From DATCMA01 sp036563645 (GTDB lineage: Bacteria > Actinomycetota > Actinomycetes > Mycobacteriales > Micromonosporaceae): a DNA stretch of 64,000 nucleotides. Within the stretch, counting starts at the first letter, position 1. Each line of letters begins with the position of its first letter. Both the position numbers and the translations under genes were made by a program. Below, piece after piece: positions 7,842 to 17,740 of the stretch. The stretch spans positions 124,001-188,000 of the forward strand of contig DATCMA010000028.1 in assembly GCA_036563645.1 (NCBI GenBank). The letters run 5' to 3'. Under the pieces are notes generated by a model. That model saw only the letters and a list, made by a program, of their open reading frames with translations. It did not search any database and was not told the DNA's origin.

Positions 7842-8799
7842 GGGCGGCGACGTGTCGCGTGGCGAGGGCCAGCGACCGGTGGAGGAGGGCACTATCGCCG
7901 AGCAGGCCCCGCAGCCGCCGTTCGAGCCCGGCGATCGGCACGAGGTTTTGGGGCGCTCGTGGGTCCTTGTAGGGCGTCGAGGCGAACCGGGGGAGTGTCA
8001 CCACGGAGAGGTCGGCGAGCTCCTTCGCCTCCTGCGGCCCCAGCTCGATCGAGCACTCAAGACGGACGATGCCCGCCCACGGGGCGCCGGACGCGCCGGG
8101 CAACCGCAGATACCAGGACCACCACCACCCGCCGGGTGCCGCGAGCCGGAAGATCGGGGTACGCGTGCCGGGCTCCAACGCGGTGACCACCGACGTGAGC
8201 TCCGGGCTGAGGTACTGCCGGTGGTGGGTCTTGTTGTACCCCAGGGCGCGGGGCAGTCGGTGTCGGTTGCGCAGTGGCCCGTCCACCACGAGGAGGTCAC
8301 CCTCGACTCGTGCCGCGTCGGAGACCGCGACTTCCAACGCGCTCAACCACGGCTGCACCGCCGATTGCAGCGCGCTCAGCTCGGTAGCGCCGGGGACCCG
8401 CCGGAGGGGATAGCGGGCGTGCGGGGTGACCACGTCGGTGGCCGACGGACTCGCGGTGAACAAGCCTCGCTCGACACGAGCACCGGCGAGTTCGGCCGCC
8501 CCTCGCCGCAAATCGCAGCGGACGACCCCGGCGGCGTACGAGGCAGCCAGCCCGGGGTACGACGTTCCGTCCTCCTCGTGGCTCCACAACAGCGCGTCGT
8601 TGCGGCGAACACCGTCGACGAGCAGGACCACCTCGGGCGGGTGCAGCCCAGCGGGGGCGGCGAGGGGACGCCACGCGGACGCCGGGAGTTCGACATCGGT
8701 GTCGACGTGGGTGTTCCCCGGCGCCGCCGTCGGGCTATCCGGGGCCTCAAACGCCGCGCCGAAGCTGGGATCCCAGCCGTCGATGGACCATTGCGTCAC
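7834..8799 (-). CDS. nurA: NurA-like 5'-3' nuclease domain protein
   Basis: This 321-aa protein matches the NurA pattern. An early strand ends in an acidic residue (VVLLVDGVRRND, Asp62). A second VDG motif (LLVVDGPL, Asp173) is followed by GYNKTHHRQYL, VRLECSIEL and the family C-terminal block PYKDPRAPQNLVPIAGLE. In archaea NurA is a Mn-dependent nuclease driven by the HerA translocase, acting with Mre11-Rad50 to make 3' overhangs at broken ends. Here the gene lies 37 bp downstream of sbcC, in one operon with sbcD and a HerA-like ATPase, which strongly supports the assignment. The ATG at 8799 is the start. Activity itself is not shown. Confidence 0.75.
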   Translation of the reverse strand: MTQWSIDGWDPSFGAAFEAPDSPTAAPGNTHVDTDVELPASAWRPLAAPAGLHPPEVVLLVDGVRRNDALLWSHEEDGTSYPGLAASYAAGVVRCDLRRGAAELAGARVERGLFTASPSATDVVTPHARYPLRRVPGATELSALQSAVQPWLSALEVAVSDAARVEGDLLVVDGPLRNRHRLPRALGYNKTHHRQYLSPELTSVVTALEPGTRTPIFRLAAPGGWWWSWYLRLPGASGAPWAGIVRLECSIELGPQEAKELADLSVVTLPRFASTPYKDPRAPQNLVPIAGLERRLRGLLGDSALLHRSLALATRHVAAHG

Positions 8800-8836
8800 C
8801 GTCTGTGCTCCTCACCCGCGCTCTGTCTGTCTCCAC

Positions 8837-11329
8837 TCACAGGCCGACCCGTTCGACGCGCGCGGAGCGGGCGTCCTTCCGCACTTCGAATCGCACCGGG
8901 ATCCGTTCGGCGAGTTCGGAGACGTGGGTGACCACTCCGACCATCCGATCGCCACGGGCGGCGAGATTCTCCAAAGTGGTCGCAACAGTCTCCAATGTGG
9001 TCGAATCGAGGGTGCCGAACCCCTCGTCCAGGAGGATCGACTCCAAACTCGCCCCGGTGGTAGACATGCCGGCGAGCTGCTCGGAGAGCGCGAGCGCCAA
9101 GGCCAGGGAGGCCTGGAAGGTCTCGCCGCCGGAGAGGGTGCGGACCCCGCGACGCAGGCTAGCGTCGTGGTGATCGATGACGTAGAACTCGCCCTTGTCG
9201 TGGACCAGCTCGTACTGGCCCGAGGACAGCTCACGCAGAATCCGCGAGGCGCCGTCGACCAAGGCGTCTAGCGCCTCCTCGAGCAGCCAGCGTTCGAAGT
9301 TGTTGGCCCGCAGATGCCCCGCCAACGCCTTGGCCACCTGGCTCTCGCGCTCGTGGGCCGCGCGTTGCTCACGGAGTCGACGCGCCTGTTCCTGGCGCTC
9401 AGCGAGACGCCGCAGCTCCGCCTCAGCGCGCTCCACGGCGACCGCCGCCGCGCGCGGGAAGTCGGACGCGTCGGCGGAGAGAGGCGGTGCGGGGAGACCA
9501 GCCGCGGTGAACAAGCCCGCGACGCGCTCCCCGGCGACGCGGACCGCCGAGTGCGCCGCGTCGACGGCCGCCGCGGCGGATTCGCGCTCCGCCTGCCGCC
9601 GTCGTGCCTCACCGGCGGCCCACTCCTCCAGGGCACGCCACGCGGTCGCCACGTCCTCGCGGTCGGTCGCGGGGGGCCCGAGCCGCGCCAACGCGTCCCG
9701 CGTCGCGTCGAACCGCCGCCACGCCTCGCGCAGGCGCTCCTCGGCCCGCGCCACCTCGGCCTGCGCCCGGCGCTGCGCCTCCCGGGCTCGGCGGACCGCG
9801 GCACCCGCCTCGGCGAGTTTCCGCTCGAGCTCAGCGAGGGCGTCGAGATCCCGCTGGAGCGCTGCCGGTCCGGGTGAGTCGGCGAGACGCGCGTCCAACT
9901 CGGCGATTCGGGTGGCGAGCTGGTCGTGCCGGATGCGAACGCGATCGAGTTTCCGTTCAAGCTCGCGCGTGACCCGTTCCTGGTCGGCGACGCGCTGCTC
10001 GGCGGCGTCGTACGCGGCACGGGCCTCGTGCCCAGCCGCCTCCGCGGCGGCCAGCGCCGAGGACGGGGGCAGGGGTGGGACGGTGGCCACCGGCTGGGCG
10101 CAGACCGGGCACGTGTCGCCGGGGGAGAGATGGGCACGGAGGGCGAGGGCGCGTTCCGTGGCTTGGGCCTCCTGATAGGCCCGCCGGGCCGCCTCCAGGC
10201 GCTCGGCGGCTTGCCGGGCTTCCGCCCGGAGAGCGTCGAGCGCGGCGCGCGCCTCGGTGTGGTCGGCCTCCACCGTGGCGAGCTCCGTGGCGAGCGCGGC
10301 GGACTCCGCGGCGAGTCGATCCCGCTCCGCGTGCTCCTGGAGCCGCAGCCGCAGCACCGCCGGATCACCCCCCGCGGCGAGGGCGCCGCGCACCTTCTCC
10401 TCCTGGTCCTCGGCCGCGGCGACCCGCGCCGCGGCCTCGTGAGCCGCCGCCCGCGCCTCCGCGACCCCTCGGGCGATCGCGGTGACGTCAGCCGGGGCAC
10501 GGACCGCGGCCAACTCGGCGAGGTCGGCGTCGAGCGCGGCCAGGGCGGCGGTCGCCTCGGTCACGGCGCGCTCGGCCTCCCGCAGCGCCGGGAGCTCCGC
10601 GTCGACCGCTTCGGCGAGGCGGCGCATCTCGGCCACGCGCGCCTCAGCCCGGGCCAGGCTCTCCGCGTCGGCGTCCTGGAGTCCATCGAGCATCTGGTCG
10701 ATCGCGGCGACTTGCGCGTCGGCCCGCACTGCCCGCGCGTGCGCGAGTTTTTGAATCTCCTGGTAGACGCCTAGCCCAAGCAGGTTGACCAGAATGTCCT
10801 GTCGGATCGCGGGCTTGGCGTGCAGGAAGTCGGCGAACTGCCCCTGAGGCAGCAACACGCAGGTGGTGAACTGCTCGTAGGGCAGGCCAATGACGTCCCG
10901 CACCGCCTTGTCCATTTCGGCGGGGGTGCCCGCGAGGACCTCACCCAGATCGTCCGGGCTCAGTCCGGTGTCTAGTTTGGACACGTCGAAACCGCGTGGC
11001 ATGAGCTGGAGAGCAGCGCCGCCGGTCTTGACGGTGCCCCGCGAGTCCCGCCGCACCACCCGGGTGGCGACATAGCGGTCACCCGCCACCTCGAAGACCA
11101 GTCGCACCCGGGCCTCGGTGGCTGATGGAGCGAGCGCGTTGCTGATGCCCTTGCTGCTGCCCCACCGCGGCACCTGGCCGTAGAGGGCGAAGCAGATCGC
11201 GTCGAGCACAGTGGACTTTCCTGAACCGGTCGGCCCGACCAGGGCGAAGAAGTCCGCGTCGGTGAAGTCGACCGTGGTCTCGTCGCGGAAGACGGTGAAT
11301 CCAGCGAGGTCGAGGCGCAGCGGCCTCAC
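8837..11329 (-). CDS. sbcC: Exonuclease subunit SbcC (Rad50-like SMC ATPase)
   Basis: An 830-aa SMC-type ATPase that partners SbcD to cut hairpins and blocked DNA ends. Walker A is GPTGSGKST at residues 32-40. The Q-loop region contains the conserved FTTCVLLPQGQFADFL. Long Ala/Arg/Glu-rich coiled coils flank the zinc hook C407-P-V-C410. The ABC signature LSGGE is at 732-736 and Walker B follows in ESILLDEGFGTLD. Its ATG overlaps the sbcD stop by 4 nt. At 830 residues it is shorter than the E. coli protein (about 1050), so the coiled-coil arms are shorter. All key motifs are present. Confidence 0.95.
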   Translation of the reverse strand: MRPLRLDLAGFTVFRDETTVDFTDADFFALVGPTGSGKSTVLDAICFALYGQVPRWGSSKGISNALAPSATEARVRLVFEVAGDRYVATRVVRRDSRGTVKTGGAALQLMPRGFDVSKLDTGLSPDDLGEVLAGTPAEMDKAVRDVIGLPYEQFTTCVLLPQGQFADFLHAKPAIRQDILVNLLGLGVYQEIQKLAHARAVRADAQVAAIDQMLDGLQDADAESLARAEARVAEMRRLAEAVDAELPALREAERAVTEATAALAALDADLAELAAVRAPADVTAIARGVAEARAAAHEAAARVAAAEDQEEKVRGALAAGGDPAVLRLRLQEHAERDRLAAESAALATELATVEADHTEARAALDALRAEARQAAERLEAARRAYQEAQATERALALRAHLSPGDTCPVCAQPVATVPPLPPSSALAAAEAAGHEARAAYDAAEQRVADQERVTRELERKLDRVRIRHDQLATRIAELDARLADSPGPAALQRDLDALAELERKLAEAGAAVRRAREAQRRAQAEVARAEERLREAWRRFDATRDALARLGPPATDREDVATAWRALEEWAAGEARRRQAERESAAAAVDAAHSAVRVAGERVAGLFTAAGLPAPPLSADASDFPRAAAVAVERAEAELRRLAERQEQARRLREQRAAHERESQVAKALAGHLRANNFERWLLEEALDALVDGASRILRELSSGQYELVHDKGEFYVIDHHDASLRRGVRTLSGGETFQASLALALALSEQLAGMSTTGASLESILLDEGFGTLDSTTLETVATTLENLAARGDRMVGVVTHVSELAERIPVRFEVRKDARSARVERVGL

Positions 11330-12474
11330 GACGAGGTCACCTCCTCGTAGAGGACGTCGAAGAGCTCGCGTACCCCGTCGTCGGCGTGCCCGTGCTGAGC
11401 GAGGTAGTCAGCGAACAACTCGCGTGGCGACCGGCCGCTGCGGGGAGTCCGTCGTCGCGCGGGACCGCTCTCCGGGATCATCTCCGGGTCGATGCGGACG
11501 TCCAACGCGTTGGGCAGTAGGTCCTGCACCCGCTCCCGTAGCCCGGCGCGCGGCGCCTCCCGAACGTAGACCCGCAGCCACGCCTCGGACGGGGGGAGCG
11601 CGGCGAGCTCCTCGAGCGTGCCCCGCACGGTCCGCAGCGGCCTCGCCGCGGTGATCGGAATGTCCCGAACGCGTGCGGCGCGTGTCGCGGCGAGCTCGAC
11701 CAGGGTGACCGACGGCTGGTTGTCCTCCTCGCCGAAGTCGACCGAGAGCGGACTCCCGCTGTACCGGATGGGGCACGGCCCGATCACCGTCTGCGCGCGG
11801 TGCAGGTGACCGAGCGCCACGTAGTGGGCGCTGGTCGGGAAGACGCTCGCGGGGACGGCGTAGGTGAGCACCTGTGCCTCCCGCTCGCCGCCTCCCGTGC
11901 GGCCACCGACGACCGTGAGGTGGGCGGTGATCAAGTTGATGACGTCCGGTTCGGTGAAGCGCGCGGTCAATCGGGTGAGGAGGCGGGCCACGTGGTCGGC
12001 GTAGGTCTGGGTCGCCTCGGCCGCGCTCAGCGCGTACATCTCGACGGCCCGAACGGCGTAGCGGTGCGAGAGGAACGGCAGCGCGACCAGCCGCCAGCGT
12101 TCGCCCCCGGCGGTCACGCCCTCGATGACGTGCTCGTCCGGGTTCTCCCGCACCGCGCCGCGCAGGGTGATCCCCGCGGCCTCCGCCCAGGGCCGCAGCG
12201 CGTCCAGAGCCCGCCCGTTGTCGTGATTGCCGCCGATCGCCACCACCGCGGCGCCGGTGGCCCGCAAGGCGGACAGCGCGCGGGTGACCAGCTTCGTGGC
12301 GTCGGGGTGAGGCGCCGCGCTGTCGTAGAGATCGCCGGCCACGATGACCAGGTCTGGCCGTTCCGCACGGGCGATCTCGACCACCTGATTGAGGACCGCG
12401 ACGTGCTCGTCGAGCCGAGAACGTCCCTTGAGGACTTTGCCGACGTGCCAGTCGGAGGTGTGCAGCAGCTTCAC
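11326..12474 (-). CDS. sbcD: Exonuclease subunit SbcD (Mre11-like)
   Basis: A 382-aa calcineurin-like metallophosphoesterase, the nuclease half of SbcCD. Metal-binding motifs are all present: SDWHVG (D8, H10), AGDLYD (D49), GGNHDN (N83, H84), ITAHLTV and LGHLHR. A C-terminal capping/SbcC-binding domain follows the phosphoesterase core. It starts 10 nt after the stop of the HerA-like gene and overlaps sbcC by 4 nt, so all are one operon. Opposite-strand open frames here are shadows. Confidence 0.95.
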   Translation of the reverse strand: MKLLHTSDWHVGKVLKGRSRLDEHVAVLNQVVEIARAERPDLVIVAGDLYDSAAPHPDATKLVTRALSALRATGAAVVAIGGNHDNGRALDALRPWAEAAGITLRGAVRENPDEHVIEGVTAGGERWRLVALPFLSHRYAVRAVEMYALSAAEATQTYADHVARLLTRLTARFTEPDVINLITAHLTVVGGRTGGGEREAQVLTYAVPASVFPTSAHYVALGHLHRAQTVIGPCPIRYSGSPLSVDFGEEDNQPSVTLVELAATRAARVRDIPITAARPLRTVRGTLEELAALPPSEAWLRVYVREAPRAGLRERVQDLLPNALDVRIDPEMIPESGPARRRTPRSGRSPRELFADYLAQHGHADDGVRELFDVLYEEVTSS

Positions 12475-12484
12475 GGCGACCTCG

Positions 12485-14284
<1,800 letters not shown>

Positions 14285-14412
14285 CGCCGCAGCTCCGGAT
14301 CAACGATGTGGTCAGGACGCACCTGTGCATCCTGCCTGACCGGAGCGACGAGGCGACAACGCCACGCGACGTGACGCACACCCATCCCGCGATCGGGACG
14401 GCGGAGCGGCGG

Positions 14413-15147
14413 TCACCGGCGGTACCGCAGCAGGAGGACGTCCTCCGCGGCGAGGACGTGCTGCAGCGACAGCCCGCGAGGGGGCCCGGGTGGCCCGGCG
14501 GTGATCCGCCCCGCGCCCGGCCCGGCCAGCAAGGGGGAGATGGTCAGGCACAACTCGTCGACGAGATCGGCGTTGGTCAACGCGCCGAACAGGGTTGGGC
14601 CGCCTTCGCAGAGCAGGCTCTGGAAGCCCCGGCGGCGCAGCTCGGCGAGGGCGGCGGGGAGGTCGAGGGCGTCCGTGCCGACAGTGATCACGTCGGCGAC
14701 GGCGCTGAGCGCGGCCCGCCGCTCGGCCGGGGCATCGGCGCGCGTGAGGATGAGGGGGCGCACCGGTGCCTCGGCGAACGCGCTCTGCCGGGGGTCGAGG
14801 TCGAGCCGTTCCGAGACCACGACCAGGGTGGGGTGGTCGGGCAGGCCGTGGGCGCGGCGCCACGCGCTGCGGGCCTCGGTGAGACGTAACGCGCGGTAGT
14901 TCTCCGTCCGGAGGGTGCCGGCGCCGACGACGAGGGCGTCGCACAGCATCCGGAGCACGCCGAAGACGCGCTTGTCGGACTCCCCGGACAGGCCGGCGGA
15001 TTGGCCGTCGAGGGCGACCGCGCCGTCGAGGCTGGTGACGAAGTTGACCCGCAGGCCGGTGGGGCGCCCGTACAGGTCGGCGAGGGCGGCCTCGTCGAGG
15101 GGGCCGGTGGCCGGTTCCGGCCAGATCCGGCGAATCGCGGCGCTCAT
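14413..15147 (-). CDS. Pyrimidine reductase family protein (RibD C-terminal-like)
   Basis: A 244-aa protein of the RibD C-terminal/dihydrofolate reductase-like fold, NADPH-dependent reductases typified by the riboflavin pathway enzyme. Visible motifs are RPTGLRVNFVTSLDGAVAL at the substrate-binding N-terminus, DALVVGAGTLRTENYRAL for nucleotide binding and LLCEGGPTLFGAL plus DELCLTISPLL near the C-terminus. There is no deaminase domain and no other riboflavin gene nearby, so a riboflavin role is not assured. The ATG at 15147 overlaps the stop of the 39-aa Cys-rich ORF (ATGA). This supports it over the upstream GTG at 15210. Confidence 0.85.
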   Translation of the reverse strand: MSAAIRRIWPEPATGPLDEAALADLYGRPTGLRVNFVTSLDGAVALDGQSAGLSGESDKRVFGVLRMLCDALVVGAGTLRTENYRALRLTEARSAWRRAHGLPDHPTLVVVSERLDLDPRQSAFAEAPVRPLILTRADAPAERRAALSAVADVITVGTDALDLPAALAELRRRGFQSLLCEGGPTLFGALTNADLVDELCLTISPLLAGPGAGRITAGPPGPPRGLSLQHVLAAEDVLLLRYRR

Positions 15148-15263
15148 TCGCTCGCCGTGCCGGTAGCGGGCGGCGTCGGGGAGAGGGTGCGATGCTGACA
15201 GTCGCACCACTGGCGTCCCCGGCAGTCCTGGTGTCTCGTCTCGCGACAGGCGCGGCAGATCAT
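15144..15263 (-). CDS. Small Cys-rich zinc-ribbon-like peptide, 39 aa
   Basis: The ATG at 15263 (AAGG 8 nt upstream) opens a 39-codon frame with CRAC at residues 3-6, then a Cys at 14 and the block WCDCQH (Cys20 and Cys22). The five cysteines plus His resemble a tiny zinc ribbon. Its TGA overlaps the ATG of the RibD-like gene by 4 nt, a typical coupled arrangement. Similar short CxxC...WCDCQH peptides seem to recur in actinomycetes, from memory and unverified. Function unknown. Confidence 0.6.
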   Translation of the reverse strand: MICRACRETRHQDCRGRQWCDCQHRTLSPTPPATGTASE

Positions 15264-15337
15264 GTTTCGACCTTAGCGAGCCGCACGGACTACGGCGTTG
15301 ACCTGCGCGTCATCAGGTCGGGTGGGAGAATCGCGCC

Positions 15338-15883
15338 ATGCCCCGTCAGATCTTCCAGCTCAGGATCTCGCTGCCGGATGTCACACCGCCGGTGTGGCGA
15401 CGGGTGCTGGTGCCCGGGGGCTACACGCTGGACCGGCTGCACCGGGTCATCCAGCAGTCGATGGGGTGGCACGACTACCACTTGCATTCCTTCGATATCG
15501 ACGGTGTTCAGTACGGCGAGCCGGATCCGGACGGGGAGTTGCCGATCCGCGACGAGCTGGACGTGCGGCTGGACATGGTGGCCAGCAAGGGGAGCCGCTT
15601 TCTCTACACATACGACTTCGGCGACTGGTGGGAGCACGAGGTCGTGGTGGAGGACGTCGTCAGCGCTGACCCCGAGGAGCGCTACCCCATCTGCGTCGAT
15701 GGGGAGTGGGCCTGCCCGCCGGAGGAGGTCGGGGGCGCGTTCGGCTACCAGGAGTTCCTCGACGCGTTGGCCGATCCCCAGCATCCGCAGCACGAGGCGA
15801 TGCGGACGTGGATCGGGCGTCCCTTCCACGTCGCGGACTTTGAGCCGAGCCGGGTGACCACGTTGCTGCGCCGCTTCTGTTGA
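15338..15883 (+). CDS. Plasmid pRiA4b ORF-3 family protein
   Basis: A 181-aa protein matching the pRiA4b ORF-3-like family throughout: FQLRISLPDVTPPVWRRVLVP at the start, LHRVIQQSMGWHDYHLHSF, then FLYTYDFGDWWEHEVVVE and CPPEEVGG with the C-terminal GYQEFLDAL. The family is widespread on plasmids and chromosomes, folds as a small alpha/beta domain and has no proven activity. It is transcribed away from the RibD-like pair, with 74 bp between the divergent starts, and stands alone. Confidence 0.88.
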   Translation: MPRQIFQLRISLPDVTPPVWRRVLVPGGYTLDRLHRVIQQSMGWHDYHLHSFDIDGVQYGEPDPDGELPIRDELDVRLDMVASKGSRFLYTYDFGDWWEHEVVVEDVVSADPEERYPICVDGEWACPPEEVGGAFGYQEFLDALADPQHPQHEAMRTWIGRPFHVADFEPSRVTTLLRRFC

Positions 15884-16073
15884 TCGGCGTCTGTGAACTC
15901 GGCGCCGCACTCGCGGGCTCGGCGTCTCGTCACGCTCGGTGACATGTGGCGCGGTGCTGCTCGCCGTGGCGGGCTCGCTGGCCGCGCACGCGTCAGCACG
16001 CCTGGTGACCGGTGGGGTTCGCTTCAGGCTGCGCTCGGTGATTTATCGAAGTCGAAGCATTCGCGTAACGATA

Positions 16074-16087
16074 TGGGAACGCTCCCA
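16074..16087. promoter_or_regulatory. CelR-type operator, upstream copy
   Basis: TGGGAACGCTCCCA differs by one base from the perfect 14-bp palindrome TGGGAGCGCTCCCA known as the CelR target in Thermobifida. It lies just upstream of the TTGACA hexamer before cebE. The celR gene sits at the end of the same cluster, so local repression relieved by cellobiose is expected. Confidence 0.85.
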
Positions 16088-16095
16088 TAGACCTC

Positions 16096-16124
16096 TTGAC
16101 ACCCTTCTGGGCAACGGGCACGCT
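16096..16124 (+). promoter_or_regulatory. Candidate cebE promoter
   Basis: A consensus -35 hexamer TTGACA (16096-16101) is followed after 17 nt by a poor -10 candidate CACGCT (16119-16124). Transcription would begin near 16130, inside the downstream CelR operator. The weak -10 makes the exact position uncertain. Confidence 0.45.
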
Positions 16125-16127
16125 GCA

Positions 16128-16141
16128 TGGGAGCGCTCCCG
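16128..16141. promoter_or_regulatory. CelR-type operator, downstream copy
   Basis: TGGGAGCGCTCCCG matches 13 of 14 positions of the CelR palindrome. It overlaps the predicted transcription start, where bound repressor would block RNA polymerase. Its centre is 54 bp, about five helical turns, from that of the upstream operator, compatible with looping or cooperative binding. Confidence 0.85.
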
Positions 16142-16309
16142 GCCGTGATCCGGCGCACATCTGTGGCGCCTCAGGCCGCGGGGCGCCGCACGTCCGCCCT
16201 GCCGTGCCGGCGTGGTCTCCGCGCCGGAGTACGCGGGGGGACGGGCGCGAGGACGGACTGTGGCAACAACCCCACCACTACGCATTGCGACGACCTGAGA
16301 GGGGTCAGG

Positions 16310-17617
16310 ATGATCGCCTTTTCCCGCGGGCGGCGGGTGGCGGCGGCCATTGCCGCCACCACCGCCGTGCTGCTCACGGCGACGGGTTGCGGCGACGACT
16401 CGTCGAAGGACGACGGCAAGATCGAGCTGATCGTCGACATCTTCGGGGACCAGGGCTTCGGTTACGAGAAGCTCTACGAAGAGTTCATGAAGCAGCACCC
16501 CAACATCACGATCAAAGAGCGGGGTAAGGGTCTGGGCGCCAACGACTACACCAACCGGCTCCTCCAGCAGATCACCGCGGGGGCAGGCGCCGGTGACATC
16601 GTGGCCCTCGAGGAGGGCACGATCACGCTGTTCTACGCCCAGGCCGACAAGTTCGTCGACCTGCGTGAGTACGGCGCCGAGGAGGTCAAGGACAACTTCC
16701 TGCCGTGGAAGTGGGAGCAGGGCACGCTGCCGGATGGGAAGGTGCTCGGACTCGGCACCGACGTCGGCTCGATGGCGATCTGCTACCGCAAGGACCTCTT
16801 CGCGGCCGCGGGTCTGCCGACGGACCGGGAGGAGCTGGCGAAGCTGTGGCCGACGTGGGAGGCCTACATCGAGGTCGGTAAGCGCTTCGCCTCCAAGGTC
16901 AAGGACAAGAAGTTCCTCGACTCGGCGACCAACATCTACAACACGGTGCTGATGCAGGTCGCTGGCGAGAACAGCGGTTACACCTACTTCGACAAGAACA
17001 ACAACCTCGTCCTGGAGACCAACCCCGACGTCAAGAAGGCGTGGGACCTGACCGTCCAGATGATCAAGGCGGGGTTGTCCAACAACCTCCGCTCCTTCTC
17101 CGAGGAGTGGAACGCCGGTTTCAAGAACGGCACCTTCGCGACTATCGGCTGCCCGGCGTGGATGACCGGTGTCATCAAGGGCCAGGCCGGTGACAGCGCG
17201 GCTGGCAAGTGGGACATCGCCAAGGCCCCCGGTAGCGGCGGTAACTGGGGCGGTTCGTTCCTCGCGGTGCCGAAGTCGAGCAAGCACCCGAAGGAGGCCG
17301 CGGAGCTGGCGAAGTTCCTGACCTCGCCGGAGAGCCACAAGAAGGTCTTCCTCGAGCTGGGCAACCTGCCGTCCTCGCCGCAGGCGCTGCAGGACCCGGC
17401 GGTGCTGTCGGCGACGAACGAGTACTTCAGCAACGCGCCCGTCGGCAAGATCTTCGCGGAGGGCGCGATGCAGCTGAAGCCCGTCTACCTGGGCCCGAAG
17501 AACCTGGCGGTCCGCGACGCGGTGGAGAACGCTCTGCGGTCGGTCGAGCAGGGCAAGTCGCCTGAGGAGGCCTGGCAAGACGCCGTTCGCAACGGTACGG
17601 CCGCTGCGAAGAACTGA
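16310..17617 (+). CDS. cebE: Cellobiose/cello-oligosaccharide ABC transporter substrate-binding lipoprotein
   Basis: A 435-aa family 1 extracellular sugar-binding lipoprotein with signal peptide and lipobox TATGC (Cys27), then an acidic linker and a bilobal binding domain (GSMAICYRKDLFAAAGL, GTFATIGCPAWMTGV, WGGSFLAVPKSSKHPKEAAELAKFL). Aromatic residues typical of sugar platforms are present. Context (CelR operators, CebF/G permeases, beta-glucosidase, CelR) makes cellobiose or cellotriose the likely ligand. The ATG at 16310 has GAGGGG upstream and gives the correct lipoprotein signal. No ATPase gene is in the cluster, so a shared MsiK/MsmK-type ATPase elsewhere probably powers uptake. Confidence 0.92.
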   Translation: MIAFSRGRRVAAAIAATTAVLLTATGCGDDSSKDDGKIELIVDIFGDQGFGYEKLYEEFMKQHPNITIKERGKGLGANDYTNRLLQQITAGAGAGDIVALEEGTITLFYAQADKFVDLREYGAEEVKDNFLPWKWEQGTLPDGKVLGLGTDVGSMAICYRKDLFAAAGLPTDREELAKLWPTWEAYIEVGKRFASKVKDKKFLDSATNIYNTVLMQVAGENSGYTYFDKNNNLVLETNPDVKKAWDLTVQMIKAGLSNNLRSFSEEWNAGFKNGTFATIGCPAWMTGVIKGQAGDSAAGKWDIAKAPGSGGNWGGSFLAVPKSSKHPKEAAELAKFLTSPESHKKVFLELGNLPSSPQALQDPAVLSATNEYFSNAPVGKIFAEGAMQLKPVYLGPKNLAVRDAVENALRSVEQGKSPEEAWQDAVRNGTAAAKN

Positions 17618-17633
17618 TCTCTGACCGAGCGCA

Positions 17634-17665
17634 GCGGGGTGGCGCGGTCCGCCGCGCCACCCCGC
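17634..17665 (+). terminator. Intercistronic stem-loop between cebE and cebF
   Basis: Two perfect 14-nt arms (17634-17647 and 17652-17665) enclose the loop TCCG. They begin 17 nt after the cebE stop and about 75 nt before the cebF start. There is no U-tract. Such a hairpin probably protects the cebE message or partly terminates transcription, giving more binding protein than permease. Confidence 0.7.
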
Positions 17666-17740
17666 AAGCCGCGTCGGTGACGGCGCGGCTCCGTGCCATC
17701 TCCTCGGCGATGTCTCGCCTTTCACGCTGAAGGACTCCTG

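Larger units (their letters stand above)
15884..16309. other. Intergenic control region upstream of cebE
   Basis: No gene is supported in this 426-bp gap. Its left part (15884-16070) shows nothing distinctive. The right part holds two CelR-type operators and a TTGACA hexamer, listed separately, followed by a leader of about 170 nt before the cebE start. A long open frame continues upstream of cebE but lacks coding character and a ribosome site. Confidence 0.6.

Noticed and set aside
9195..10175. Long plus-strand frames opposite sbcC
   Set aside because: Ser/Arg-rich shadows of the coiled-coil gene on the other strand.
16127..16309. 61-residue N-terminal extension of CebE
   Set aside because: It would bury the lipoprotein signal; the ATG at 16310 gives a proper signal peptide and lipobox.
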